DNA of 38,861 nt from JBOFFC01 sp051648405. GTDB taxonomy: Bacteria > Planctomycetota > Planctomycetia > Pirellulales > Lacipirellulaceae. The stretch spans positions 1 through 38,861 of the forward strand of contig JBOFFC010000027.1 in the NCBI GenBank assembly GCA_051648405.1, in the 5' to 3' direction. This document shows, one piece after another, positions 16,459-24,349 of the stretch (positions within the stretch are counted from its first letter, which is position 1; the number at the start of each line of letters is the position of its first letter). The notes below the pieces were generated by a model. The model searched no databases. It was not told the origin of the DNA and was given only the letters and a program-made list of their open reading frames with translations. Both the position numbers and the translations under genes were made by a program.

Positions 16459-17091
16459 CTACGCAGCGGCGGGGGTCGCCTTTACGAGGGCGAAGTACCA
16501 CAGCGTTACGTCGAGTTGCAGTTCCGAACCGGCGCCCGCGGTGGGCTTGAGCTCGAGCTGCTGCGTGTGCTTCGCCCGGGGGTCGGCGTCGATCGCCTTC
16601 AGGAGCGACCGGACTTCCTCGGAGCCCCCTGTCACGGAGACCGTGACGGGGCGGGTCTCGAGTTGGAACGGAGTCCGCTCGTGTGGCGCCAGTTGCCTCT
16701 TCGCCTCCTGCAGGGGGTCGTCTTTCGCCGCCCAGTCGCGGCGTGTCGATGCTCCCAGGTCGAGCCGCCGCACTTGGCAGCCCGCCTGACGGACCGCCGC
16801 GACCATCCACGTCCGCAGGTCATCGACGCGCGTCTCGTCGACTTCCTGGCGGCGGAGCAGCTCCAGCGCCTCGGTCCTCTCGACAACGCGTAGTTCGTAC
16901 TTGGGGAGCAGATCGGCGGTGCGGCTAGCACGTTCGATCTGACCCTCCAAATCGGAGCGTTCGGAACGCGCCGCGATGAGAACATCGACCTGCGGCAGCA
17001 CACTCGCCAACGCGAGCAGCAAGGTGACGCCTGTAACGATTAGCCATCGCTTTGGGCTCGCGCAGAGGCGTTCGAGTGCGGTTTCACCCAT
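16459..17091 (-). CDS. PilO/GspM-like inner-membrane assembly protein
   Basis: This 210-residue bitopic protein has a short cytoplasmic N-terminus, one membrane helix near residues 18-38 (IVTGVTLLLALASVLPQV) and a coiled-coil region with EQ/ER-rich heptads (RSERSDLEGQIERASR). A C-terminal periplasmic domain with VSVTGGSEEVRSLLKAIDADPR and LQLDVTLWYFALV follows. The layout and gene position between the PilM/PilN-like protein and the secretin match PilO or GspM, which form the inner-membrane alignment complex. Its ATG overlaps the end of the preceding gene by eight bases. Sequence conservation in this family is low, so the assignment rests on topology and context. Confidence 0.75.
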   Translation of the reverse strand: MGETALERLCASPKRWLIVTGVTLLLALASVLPQVDVLIAARSERSDLEGQIERASRTADLLPKYELRVVERTEALELLRRQEVDETRVDDLRTWMVAAVRQAGCQVRRLDLGASTRRDWAAKDDPLQEAKRQLAPHERTPFQLETRPVTVSVTGGSEEVRSLLKAIDADPRAKHTQQLELKPTAGAGSELQLDVTLWYFALVKATPAAA

Positions 17092-18634
17092 TGCTTGGCT
17101 CCTTGGTTGCTGGCGTCGCTGCCGCGCGGACGGCGAACTCGAGGTCGAAGCTCGTCGTGGGGCCCTCGTTCGTTTGGTCGATCCCGGTCCCCCGCAGGGC
17201 GATCGAGTCGAAGCGCTCGACCCCTTCGAGGTAGTGGACGAAGTCGTACACGCCCCCTTCGGTGTAGCTCGCCCCGGTGATGGTTGCGTTCCGCCGTTCG
17301 TCGATGCGCAACTGCTTCAGCCACACGTCCTCGGGCAAGCAGTGAGCGAGCAAGTCGATCGCAGGGTCGAGCGTTTCGTGAGGGGACACTTCGAGCATCT
17401 TCGAGACATACTGGATCTCGGTGTCGGCGTCGGCGACCTGCTTGCCGAGCTGCTCGCCACGGAGCTCGAGCGGCGACAGCTCGGCAAACCGCATGCGGAG
17501 GGCCTCCAGAGCGGCCTCTTGGTGGACGTTGTAGCCCCCCATGCCGGCCGCCGCGAGCAACGTCGCGGCGATCGGCGCCGCGGCCCGCAGCAAGAACGGC
17601 CGTACGGGCGTGCGCGCGCGGGCGTGGATTTGCTCCATCAGGTTGGGGCTAACGCCGAGGCCGTCGGACCGGCCGCGGAGTGCGAGCCCGAGCGCCGCGG
17701 CGAACTCACGCCCGCACGTCGCGTCGAGCGATCGCCAGTACTCGTCGAGCCGGACGATCGGCAACGGGGCGACTACGATGTTGGTCTTGTTGCGCGAGTT
17801 GGTGGCCGCGAGGTCCGCTTCGTCACCGACCAGCCACAGGCGGTCGAGGTTCATGGTCCCCAGGCCGTACTGCCGGCGGCAAAAGCGCTGCAGGCGCGAG
17901 AGGTGCTCATCGACCACGCTCCCCAGAGCCGCGGGGGTCGCGTCGTTTGCGGGGCGGTACTCGAGCAGCAACTGGCCGGCTTGGCTGACTCCGACTTCGA
18001 ACCGGTCGGCGTCGATCTGCGCCAGCATGACGGCGTCCTGCTCGTCCGGTTGGGTCGCAGCGTGGAAGCGCGCCAGCGACACGAGCGCCGACTCGACGAC
18101 GTCCACCACCAACCCGACCGACTCGGCGGCGCCGAGCAGCAGGTTGAGCGTGGCCTCGTTGGCGACGGTGACCAGCGCGTGCTCGTGGCGGGCGTCGATC
18201 GCCTTGCGACCGACCGCGGTCACCTTCGGGCCCGGGCCGAGCGAGAGATACATCTGCGCCCGTTCCTGGAAGGCGGCGATGTCCTGCTCGACCTTAGCGA
18301 CCGCCCCGGACGTCGCGCGATTGACGCACAGCGCGCCGCTGACGGCGAACGAGACGCAGCACCCCGCAAGGCGGTCCTGCGCGACCAGCGCGCGGAGGGC
18401 GGCGGCGAGCTCGGCCTGGCCTTGGTCGGAGAAGAAATCGCTGGCGTCGTAACGCCATCGCGTCGAGCGGAGCGTCGCCTGCGGCGCCTCCCCTTTGCCC
18501 GGATCGACAACGACCACGGCGCGGAGGCTCGTTTGCCCAAGTTCGACGCAAACGCGTCGCGAGTCCGCGTGACTGCGGCGTCCCGCGACGTGTCGGCGCT
18601 CGCCCGGCTGGCGGCGATCGGAAGGCTTTGTCAT
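17084..18634 (-). CDS. PilM-PilN fusion (GspL-like)
   Basis: In this 516-residue protein, the N-terminal 325 residues look like the actin-like PilM/GspL cytoplasmic domain: RRVCVELGQTSLRAVVVVD, then IDADRFEVGVSQAGQLLLEYRP and MNLDRLWLVGDEADL. After one membrane helix near residues 345-362 (APIAATLLAAAGMGGY), the C-terminal part resembles PilN. It has a coiled-coil ALEALRMRFAELSPLELR, then LPEDVWLKQLRIDERRNATITG and VYDFVHYLEGVERF. A single chain therefore replaces the separate PilM and PilN proteins, as in GspL. The ATG at 18634 is preferred over GTG at 18640, since it follows GAGAGAAG. Confidence 0.8.
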   Translation of the reverse strand: MTKPSDRRQPGERRHVAGRRSHADSRRVCVELGQTSLRAVVVVDPGKGEAPQATLRSTRWRYDASDFFSDQGQAELAAALRALVAQDRLAGCCVSFAVSGALCVNRATSGAVAKVEQDIAAFQERAQMYLSLGPGPKVTAVGRKAIDARHEHALVTVANEATLNLLLGAAESVGLVVDVVESALVSLARFHAATQPDEQDAVMLAQIDADRFEVGVSQAGQLLLEYRPANDATPAALGSVVDEHLSRLQRFCRRQYGLGTMNLDRLWLVGDEADLAATNSRNKTNIVVAPLPIVRLDEYWRSLDATCGREFAAALGLALRGRSDGLGVSPNLMEQIHARARTPVRPFLLRAAAPIAATLLAAAGMGGYNVHQEAALEALRMRFAELSPLELRGEQLGKQVADADTEIQYVSKMLEVSPHETLDPAIDLLAHCLPEDVWLKQLRIDERRNATITGASYTEGGVYDFVHYLEGVERFDSIALRGTGIDQTNEGPTTSFDLEFAVRAAATPATKEPSNG

Positions 18635-18645
18635 GTCCACTTCTC

Positions 18646-19029
18646 TCAGAGCTCGACGTTTGCTTCGACGGTGCGGGCGCCACGCCCGGAGTACCCGGTG
18701 CCGCGGACGGTGACCCCGCCGAGGCCGTTGTCGGTGGCGGTGACGCTAAAGCCGAAGGGGTTGGTGTTGGGGGGGATGGCGCCGTCGGTCAGCGTCCCCC
18801 TCCAGGTAGCGTTTGCAGTGAGTTGCGCGCAGGCGTGGTGGACCCCCGCGTTGGCCCAGTACAGGGCCTGCTCGTACTCGATCGTGTTCCGCGTCGCCGC
18901 AAGTTGCAGCGTCTCGACCCCCAAGATGTTCATCAGCAGCGCGCTGACCATGAAGACCACGAACAGGCACATCAGCAGCGTCGCGCCGCGGCGGCGGGGG
19001 CCCCTCGAGGGTCGTCGCGCGATCACCAT
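18646..19029 (-). CDS. GspK/PilX-like minor pseudopilin
   Basis: This 127-residue protein starts with a basic leader (ARRPSRGPRRRG) followed by ATLLMCLFVVFMVSALLMNI, a prepilin-type signal with Gly at -1. Position +5 is Met, not Glu; lack of Glu5 is characteristic of GspK, the tip pseudopilin. Later the sequence EQALYWANAGVHHACAQL matches the start of the GspK/PilX globular part. Canonical GspK is near 300 residues, so this version lacks the large inserted domain. The start overlaps the previous gene by seven bases (ATG at 19029; a GTG at 19026 is also possible). Confidence 0.75.
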   Translation of the reverse strand: MVIARRPSRGPRRRGATLLMCLFVVFMVSALLMNILGVETLQLAATRNTIEYEQALYWANAGVHHACAQLTANATWRGTLTDGAIPPNTNPFGFSVTATDNGLGGVTVRGTGYSGRGARTVEANVEL

Positions 19030-19541
19030 GACCTCACCCAGGCGAACGAGGACACACTCCGCGTACCCGCCGCGGGCATCGCGACGGTGACTACGGTGCG
19101 AACCGATTGAACGTCTGCCGGCGCGGCAGTCAGCGTGACGCCGTCGGCTCCGTATCCCTGGAACGCGAGCGAGGCGAGCCCCGTGGCCAGGGGCTGGCTC
19201 GCCCCGCCGTCCTCGGAGTAGTTCACGTCCCCCGCCGCGAAGGCCCACGTTGCGGTAGTGCCGTCAGCGCGAGAGATGGTGAGCGACCCCGCGGGGTTCG
19301 CCGCCGCCGTGATCGCGATCACACCGCTCGATTGGCGTAGCCCGCGCACCACGTGCCGCACCACGGCGTGGGTGGCGGACGCCTTCTCGAGGTCCGCTTC
19401 TTGGGCTTGCCAAGCGGCGTAGGACGACCGGATCACGACCATCGACGACGCCATCATCCCGGCCGAGACGGCGAGCGCGGTCATCACCTCGAACAGGGTG
19501 ACGCCAAGACGGCTTTCGGCGGATGGCAGACGACGGGGCAC
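19023..19541 (-). CDS. GspJ/PilW-like minor pseudopilin
   Basis: This 172-residue protein has a prepilin signal RLG / VTLFEVMTALAVSAGMM with Gly at -1 and Glu at +5, followed by a long N-terminal helix. The segment SSMVVIRSSYAAWQAQEADLEKASATH is the kind of amphipathic helix seen in GspJ and PilW. The C-terminal part is beta-rich (TISRADGTTATWAF). It lies between the GspI-like and GspK-like genes, the usual minor-pseudopilin order. The start is GTG at 19541; there is no in-frame ATG close by, and the leader would be 14 residues. J versus W cannot be decided from sequence alone. Confidence 0.75.
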   Translation of the reverse strand: MPRRLPSAESRLGVTLFEVMTALAVSAGMMASSMVVIRSSYAAWQAQEADLEKASATHAVVRHVVRGLRQSSGVIAITAAANPAGSLTISRADGTTATWAFAAGDVNYSEDGGASQPLATGLASLAFQGYGADGVTLTAAPADVQSVRTVVTVAMPAAGTRSVSSFAWVRSW

Positions 19542-19563
19542 GATTCGTGTGTCGGGGCGGGGT

Positions 19564-20022
19564 TCAGTTCGCGAGGTTCGTGTACGTTGCGAAGCGGCCG
19601 ATCTTAGTGCGGAACACCGAGCGGAGCTCGCCCGAGTCGAGCGCGTCGTCGTCGTCGGCGTCCCAGTAGCACGTCGTGCGGATGTCCATCAACGAACCGA
19701 CGATTCCGCCGCTCGCGACCGCGTCGGAGCAGACCGTCACGAAGCGGACGTCGGCTAACCCTTCGGCCGCGTAGTCGCCCGTGTAGGAAGCGTTGGCCCA
19801 GGTGGCCGCGGTGACGCCGAGCCGCTGCTCGATCTGCGAAACCGCGAAGTTCGCCAGTAGCTGACGGCGGTCGGTCTCCTGGCTCAGGTCGAGCGCGTCG
19901 CGCACCAACTCCAAAGCGGGCGTCAACGTGGCCCCCATCAGGGCGATCCCCAGCACCACCTCGACCAGCGAGTGGGCGGGGCGACGCGAGCGCGGGAGGC
20001 GAGTTGGTCGGGGGCAGAGCAT
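19564..20022 (-). CDS. GspI-like minor pseudopilin
   Basis: This 152-residue protein has a basic leader, CPRPTRLPRSRRP, then A / HSLVEVVLGIALMGATL, with Ala rather than Gly at -1 and Glu at +5. The following LLANFAVSQIEQRLG is reminiscent of the GspI helix. Near the C-terminus is an acidic segment YWDADDDDALDSGELRS that could bind calcium, as pseudopilins often do. The ATG at 20022 is preferred to TTG at 20028. It sits between the GspH-like and GspJ-like genes. Family is inferred from order and signal. Confidence 0.72.
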   Translation of the reverse strand: MLCPRPTRLPRSRRPAHSLVEVVLGIALMGATLTPALELVRDALDLSQETDRRQLLANFAVSQIEQRLGVTAATWANASYTGDYAAEGLADVRFVTVCSDAVASGGIVGSLMDIRTTCYWDADDDDALDSGELRSVFRTKIGRFATYTNLAN

Positions 20023-20080
20023 GGACAACCCTACGTCGGCCCGACGACACGTGCGGCGTCGGACGGCCGTCGCAGCAGGC

Positions 20081-20587
20081 TCAGGGGTCGTACGCCTTCG
20101 TGATCTGCACGTGCCCCGTTGTCGGGTACACGGTGAGCTCCCACTCCCATAAATCCGAGGTGACGTACGCCGAAGCGCCGGCCGCGGGTGTCGTCATCTG
20201 GCCCGTGTAGTCGAACTGCCACCTGCTGTCGGTGATCTGCAACTCAAGGGTCCCGGGGACAACGACCCGGTCATCGACCGGCTGGTCTCCCCCGTCGATC
20301 CGAGCGAGCTGCCACGAAGTAACGTTGGAGCCCGACTTCGTAAAGACGATCGCCGCGGGTTCTCCCTCGCTGATCGCCTGCCGCCGGGCGCAGTGGACCG
20401 TCCAGGCGAGCTTCCGCGCGATACCTTCGGCGTCGATCGTCTCGACGCCGCTGTGCCCGAACCGCATCACCGCCAGTCCGGCGACCATGCCGACGATCGC
20501 GACGACTGTCGTCAGCTCTAGAAGCGAGAACGCACGCCGCTCGCGAGGAGGGCGTGCGTTCGCGGTTGTCGCTTGGATGCCCGACAC
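20081..20587 (-). CDS. GspH-like minor pseudopilin
   Basis: This 168-residue protein has a prepilin signal RERRA / FSLLELTTVVAIVGMV, again with Ala at -1 and Glu at +5. It is followed by the GspH-type sequence VHCARRQAISEGEPAAIVF, which closely resembles the R-x-A-x-x-x-x-x-P-V pattern of GspH/FimT. The rest is beta-rich with several Trp (WQFDYTGQM, WEWELTVYP). The start is GTG at 20587, eight bases after the preceding gene's stop. It precedes the GspI-like gene as in standard T2SS operons. Confidence 0.78.
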   Translation of the reverse strand: MSGIQATTANARPPRERRAFSLLELTTVVAIVGMVAGLAVMRFGHSGVETIDAEGIARKLAWTVHCARRQAISEGEPAAIVFTKSGSNVTSWQLARIDGGDQPVDDRVVVPGTLELQITDSRWQFDYTGQMTTPAAGASAYVTSDLWEWELTVYPTTGHVQITKAYDP

Positions 20588-20594
20588 GTCGCGC

Positions 20595-20915
20595 TCAGTT
20601 CACACGACGGGTGGTCGTGTTCATCGTGTAGGCGGCGTTGGTGATCGGGTTGACCGGGATGCCGTCCGGAAAGTAGGCGGGGACGTTGATCTCGGCCATC
20701 GTGGCGGACGGCCAGGAACCGACCTCGATGTAGTAACGCTCGATGGCGGCGTTGATCGTTCCCTTGTTGTGGGCGTTCACCTTCTGCTTCGCGGTGTCGC
20801 TCGACGACGTGACGCGGGGAACGATGATCGCGGCGATGATCCCGAGGATCGTCACGACGGCAAGCAGTTCCATCAACGAGAAACCACTGCGACGGTTCTT
20901 GCGGACGCGGTTCAT
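20595..20915 (-). CDS. GspG-like major pseudopilin
   Basis: This 106-residue protein has leader MNRVRKNRRSG / FSLMELLAVVTILGIIAAII, with Gly at -1 and Glu at +5. The globular part KVNAHNKGTINAAIERYYIEVGSWP and DGIPVNPITNAAYTMN resembles the short GspG major pseudopilin. The ATG at 20915 is chosen because it gives a normal 11-residue leader. A 180-base gap separates it from the upstream pilin gene, the largest within the cluster, which would fit its own promoter for a highly expressed subunit, though no clear promoter was seen. Confidence 0.82.
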   Translation of the reverse strand: MNRVRKNRRSGFSLMELLAVVTILGIIAAIIVPRVTSSSDTAKQKVNAHNKGTINAAIERYYIEVGSWPSATMAEINVPAYFPDGIPVNPITNAAYTMNTTTRRVN

Positions 20916-21095
20916 GGGCGGGCTCTCTGATTCCTCGGGCTTTGTTGGGCGATCCGCTCGCCAATCGGCGGGCGGGATTTGGTCGGCTCTTCGGGCTACT
21001 TGACGACCGCTCGATCCTTCGTTGAGAAACACTAGGTCGGATTCGCGTCGTGAATCGCCGCGTACGCGCCTCGTAGGCCTTTGGTGAGTCCGGTT

Positions 21096-21440
21096 CTAGT
21101 GATCGTGCCCGACGACGCGGCCTGTGCCGGCGTCGATCGTGTAGGCCGAACCATCGACCGGGCAGGGGGGAACCCCCTCGGGGAAGTAACTCGCGTTCGT
21201 CCCGATTCCCGTCAGGTTCGCCGCGGGCCAGGCGCCCTGGCTCCGACGCCACAGGCGGCACTGGATCTCGACTTCGGCGCGGTTCACGTGGCACGACGCG
21301 CGCTCGCCGTCGGCAATCAGCGAAGTGTGCCGCGCAAGGGCCATCGCCCCGAGGACCCCGATGATCGCGACCGCGGCCATCAGCTCGGTGAGCGAGAAGC
21401 CACACGACCCGCGCGTCGGTGGAGGCACGGCGACCGGCAT
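21096..21440 (-). CDS. Second GspG-like pseudopilin
   Basis: This 114-residue protein has leader MPVAVPPPTRGSCG / FSLTELMAAVAIIGVLGAM, with Gly at -1 and Glu at +5. The rest, VNRAEVEIQCRLWRRSQGAWPAA, then SYFPEGVPPCPVDGSAYTID, parallels the product of 20595-20915 (GSWPSA, AYFPDGIPVNPITNAAYT). The two genes therefore look like an ancient tandem duplication. It has two or three extra Cys that the neighbour lacks. The ATG at 21440 is four bases after the gspF stop; an ATG at 21455 would overlap gspF by 11 bases. Confidence 0.78.
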   Translation of the reverse strand: MPVAVPPPTRGSCGFSLTELMAAVAIIGVLGAMALARHTSLIADGERASCHVNRAEVEIQCRLWRRSQGAWPAANLTGIGTNASYFPEGVPPCPVDGSAYTIDAGTGRVVGHDH

Positions 21441-21444
21441 GCGA

Positions 21445-22596
21445 CTACTTCCCAACCGTGTTGATCATGTCGAACATCGGCAGGTAGATCGCCAGCAGGA
21501 TCACCGCAACGCATCCGGCCATCGAGATCGTCAGCGTCGGCTCGATAACGCCAATCGCGATGTCGCTCTTCCGCTTGATCTCTTCGGTCAGGTGCGAGCG
21601 GATGTGCTGCGTGGCGCTGGTGAGTTTGCCGGTCTGTTCGCCGACGATGATCAACTGGCTGACCATCGGCGGGAACAGGTCGGCGTGGCGTTCGACCTCG
21701 CGGCTGAACTTCTCGCCGCGCTGGACCGCCTTGCGGAGGTCCCCGACACCCGCCTTCATGGCGCGGTTGGAGACCGAGTCGGCCGCCTCCTCGAGCGCCT
21801 CGGCGAGGGTGAACCCCGCTTCCATCAAGCACCCGAGTACTTCCATCAGTTGCAGCAGCGCGACGTCGCGCAGCCACGGCCCCAGCAAGGGGAGCTTCAG
21901 TAGGCGAGCGTCGAGCTTGCGGGCGATCGCCTCCTGCTGGCGCACCTGCTTGAGAACGAACGCGCAGGCTACGATCGTCCCGAGGATCGCCCACCAGTAG
22001 CCTTTGACGAACGCGCCGACGTAGATCATCGTCTGCGTGATCCCGGGCAGCGGCACCTTAGCGCTGCTGTAGGTCTTCTCGAAGACCGGCACCACGTACC
22101 CGAGCAGGAACGCCACGACCCCGCCGCCGACGAGCGCCAGCACGCACGGGTAGGCGAGTTTCTTGACGATGTCCTCTTGGATCTTGCCCGCTTTCTCGCG
22201 GCGTTCCGCGACCTGGTTCAGCGTGTCGGGCAGCGTCCCAGAGCGTTCGCCGACACGCACTTGGCTGAGCGTCACCTTGTCGAAGGACGACCCGTAGTGC
22301 GCGAGCGCCGTGCTGAACGCGTCACCGCTCTCGATCCGGCGGCGGATGTCGTTCAGCAGGTGCCGCTTCTTCTCGAGGCTGCGCTCCTCGGCCATCGCCC
22401 CCAGCGCCTTGGGGAGCGGGACGCCGTTGGACACCAACGTCGCGAGGTTCCGCAGGACGAACGTGACTTCGTCCTTCGTGAGGCGGTCGGCGTGCTTTCG
22501 CTTCGCGGGCGCGCGCCTCGAGGCCTGCCCGAGCGCTGACACTCCGACGGCGACCGCCGTGACGGGGGCGAGGCGTTTCTTGGTTGCGGCGCGCAC
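21445..22596 (-). CDS. gspF: GspF/PilC-type inner-membrane platform protein
   Basis: This 383-residue platform protein couples the ATPase to pseudopilus growth. It shows two copies of the T2SSF domain: residues ~40-165 (DEVTFVLRNLATLVSNGVPL and SFDKVTLSQVRVGERSGTLP) and ~240-365 (LLQLMEVLGCLMEAGFTLAEA and FPPMVSQLIIVGEQTGKL). Membrane segments lie at VLALVGGGVVAFLLGYVVP, WWAILGTIVACAFVL and the C-terminal ISMAGCVAVILLAIYLPMF. The start is GTG at 22596, 18 bases after the gspE stop. A 35-residue N-terminal extension rich in Ala, Lys and Arg precedes the domain. Confidence 0.93.
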   Translation of the reverse strand: MRAATKKRLAPVTAVAVGVSALGQASRRAPAKRKHADRLTKDEVTFVLRNLATLVSNGVPLPKALGAMAEERSLEKKRHLLNDIRRRIESGDAFSTALAHYGSSFDKVTLSQVRVGERSGTLPDTLNQVAERREKAGKIQEDIVKKLAYPCVLALVGGGVVAFLLGYVVPVFEKTYSSAKVPLPGITQTMIYVGAFVKGYWWAILGTIVACAFVLKQVRQQEAIARKLDARLLKLPLLGPWLRDVALLQLMEVLGCLMEAGFTLAEALEEAADSVSNRAMKAGVGDLRKAVQRGEKFSREVERHADLFPPMVSQLIIVGEQTGKLTSATQHIRSHLTEEIKRKSDIAIGVIEPTLTISMAGCVAVILLAIYLPMFDMINTVGK

Positions 22597-22614
22597 GGCG
22601 GGGTTCTCTCGGCT

Positions 22615-24303
22615 TTAGCTCGACAGCTTGTAGAAGACTTCTTCCACGGTCGTCCGCCCGGCGAAGACCTGCTCGATCCCCGCGTCCGCCAGCTCGATCA
22701 TCCCCTCTTTGAGGGCGATCTGTCGGAGCGTGCTGGTCGGGGCGCCCTTCTCGATCGCCTCGGTCAGCGCGGGGCTCATGACCATGATCTCGTAGATCGG
22801 GATGCGCCCCGCGTAGCCGGTCCCCAGGCACTTCTTGCAACCGCGGCCTTGGAAGAAGAACTTGTCCTCGGGGATCGCCTTGCCCCCCGTCATCTTCTGC
22901 CAAAGGTTCTCGTTCGGCTCGACCGGCTCCTTGCACTCGCCGCAGATCTGCCGCAGCAGCCGCTGCGCGACGGCCCCCAATAGGGCGCCGCCGATCTTGA
23001 AGTTATCGACCCCCAGGTCGTTGAGCCGCGCGACCGAGCCGATCGCGTCGTTCGTGTGCAGCGTGCTGATCAGCAGGTGGCCCGTGAGCGCGGCCTGGAC
23101 GGCGGTCGTCGCCGTCTCGTGGTCGCGGATCTCGCCGAGCATGATGACGTCGGGGTCCTGACGCATGATGTACTTCAGCGCGTTGGCGAACCCCAGGCCG
23201 TGGTCGTTGTCGCTCGCCACCTGGTTGACGCCCGTCAGCCGGTACTCGACCGGGTCCTCGACCGTCACGATGTTCCGGTTCACGCTGTTGAGCTTCGACA
23301 GCACCGAGTACATCGTCGTGCTCTTGCCCGAGCCGGTCGGGCCCGTGACGACGATCATCCCGTGCGGCTTGTCGATCAGGTCGTGGACCTTCTTCAGGTC
23401 GCGCTCGCTGAGGCCGAGCGTGCGGAGCTCGAAGCTCTTGCCCCCCTCGTCGAGGAGCCGCATCACGACCTTCTCCCCTCCGACGGTGGGGATCGTGCTG
23501 ACGCGGAAGTTGACGCGCGCGCCCGCCTCGGTGATCGTCAGGCGGCCGTCTTGCGGCCGCCGGTTCTCGGTCGTGTCCATGTCGGCCATGACCTTGATGC
23601 GCGCGACGACCGCCTCTTCGGTGTGGTTGGGGATCGTCATTACGCTCTGCAGCTCGCCATCGACCCGGTAACGCACGCGCATCTCGGGGACGTGCGGCTC
23701 GAGGTGGATGTCGCTGCAGTTGGCGTTGATCGCCCCCATCAGGATCGACCGCACGAGTCGCACGACGGGGGCGATCTCTTCCTCGGTGGCTACGACCGGC
23801 GCCTCTTCGAGTTCTGCGGCGTCTTCGGCCGCTTCGAGGTCGGCGAGCTTCATATCAACGATCGTCTGTCGAGCGACCAACCGGTCGTCGAAACCGCGGT
23901 CGAGCGCCGCTTGAACCGCCGAGTCGAGCGCCACGAACGGCGTCACGCGGTACCCGGTGATCAGCTCGGTTTCGCTGATCGTGTCGATGTCGTCGGGCGC
24001 TACCATCGCGAGCTGCAGTTGTCGCCCCCCCACCGACACCGGCACGCACAGCCGCTCGCGCGCCAGCGACTCGGGGAGCAGACGCAGGATCTGCGAGTTG
24101 ATCGCCTGCGGGACGATGTCGATGTAGGGGACGCCGTACTGCTCCGCGAGGGCGTCGCCGAGCTGGGCGATCGAGATCAGGTTTCTGCGGAGCAGGATCT
24201 GCCCCAGCATCCCGCGTTCGGTTCCCTGCGCCGCAAGCGCAGCCTCAAGCTGGGCCTGCGTCACGAAGCCGCGTCGTACCAGGATGTCGCCAAGCCGCGC
24301 CAT
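22615..24303 (-). CDS. gspE: GspE/PilB-type secretion ATPase
   Basis: This 562-residue hexameric ATPase powers pseudopilus assembly. Residues 1-150 hold an MshEN-type N-domain (LGDILVRRGFVTQAQLEAAL, GQILLRRNLISIAQL). The motor has the P-loop GPTGSGKS at 321-328, Walker B DVIMLGEIRD at 385-394 and the His-box LISTLHTNDA at 411-420. A zinc-binding set is complete: C454, C457, C489 and C492. The domain order and length match GspE/PilB. It is transcribed after the receiver-like gene (46-base gap) and before gspF. The MshEN domain suggests possible binding of cyclic di-GMP; the key residues were not checked position by position. Confidence 0.95.
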   Translation of the reverse strand: MARLGDILVRRGFVTQAQLEAALAAQGTERGMLGQILLRRNLISIAQLGDALAEQYGVPYIDIVPQAINSQILRLLPESLARERLCVPVSVGGRQLQLAMVAPDDIDTISETELITGYRVTPFVALDSAVQAALDRGFDDRLVARQTIVDMKLADLEAAEDAAELEEAPVVATEEEIAPVVRLVRSILMGAINANCSDIHLEPHVPEMRVRYRVDGELQSVMTIPNHTEEAVVARIKVMADMDTTENRRPQDGRLTITEAGARVNFRVSTIPTVGGEKVVMRLLDEGGKSFELRTLGLSERDLKKVHDLIDKPHGMIVVTGPTGSGKSTTMYSVLSKLNSVNRNIVTVEDPVEYRLTGVNQVASDNDHGLGFANALKYIMRQDPDVIMLGEIRDHETATTAVQAALTGHLLISTLHTNDAIGSVARLNDLGVDNFKIGGALLGAVAQRLLRQICGECKEPVEPNENLWQKMTGGKAIPEDKFFFQGRGCKKCLGTGYAGRIPIYEIMVMSPALTEAIEKGAPTSTLRQIALKEGMIELADAGIEQVFAGRTTVEEVFYKLSS

Positions 24304-24349
24304 TGCGTCGCTCGTGGGGGTCGTTCGGCCGCGATCCGCGGCAGCGTTG

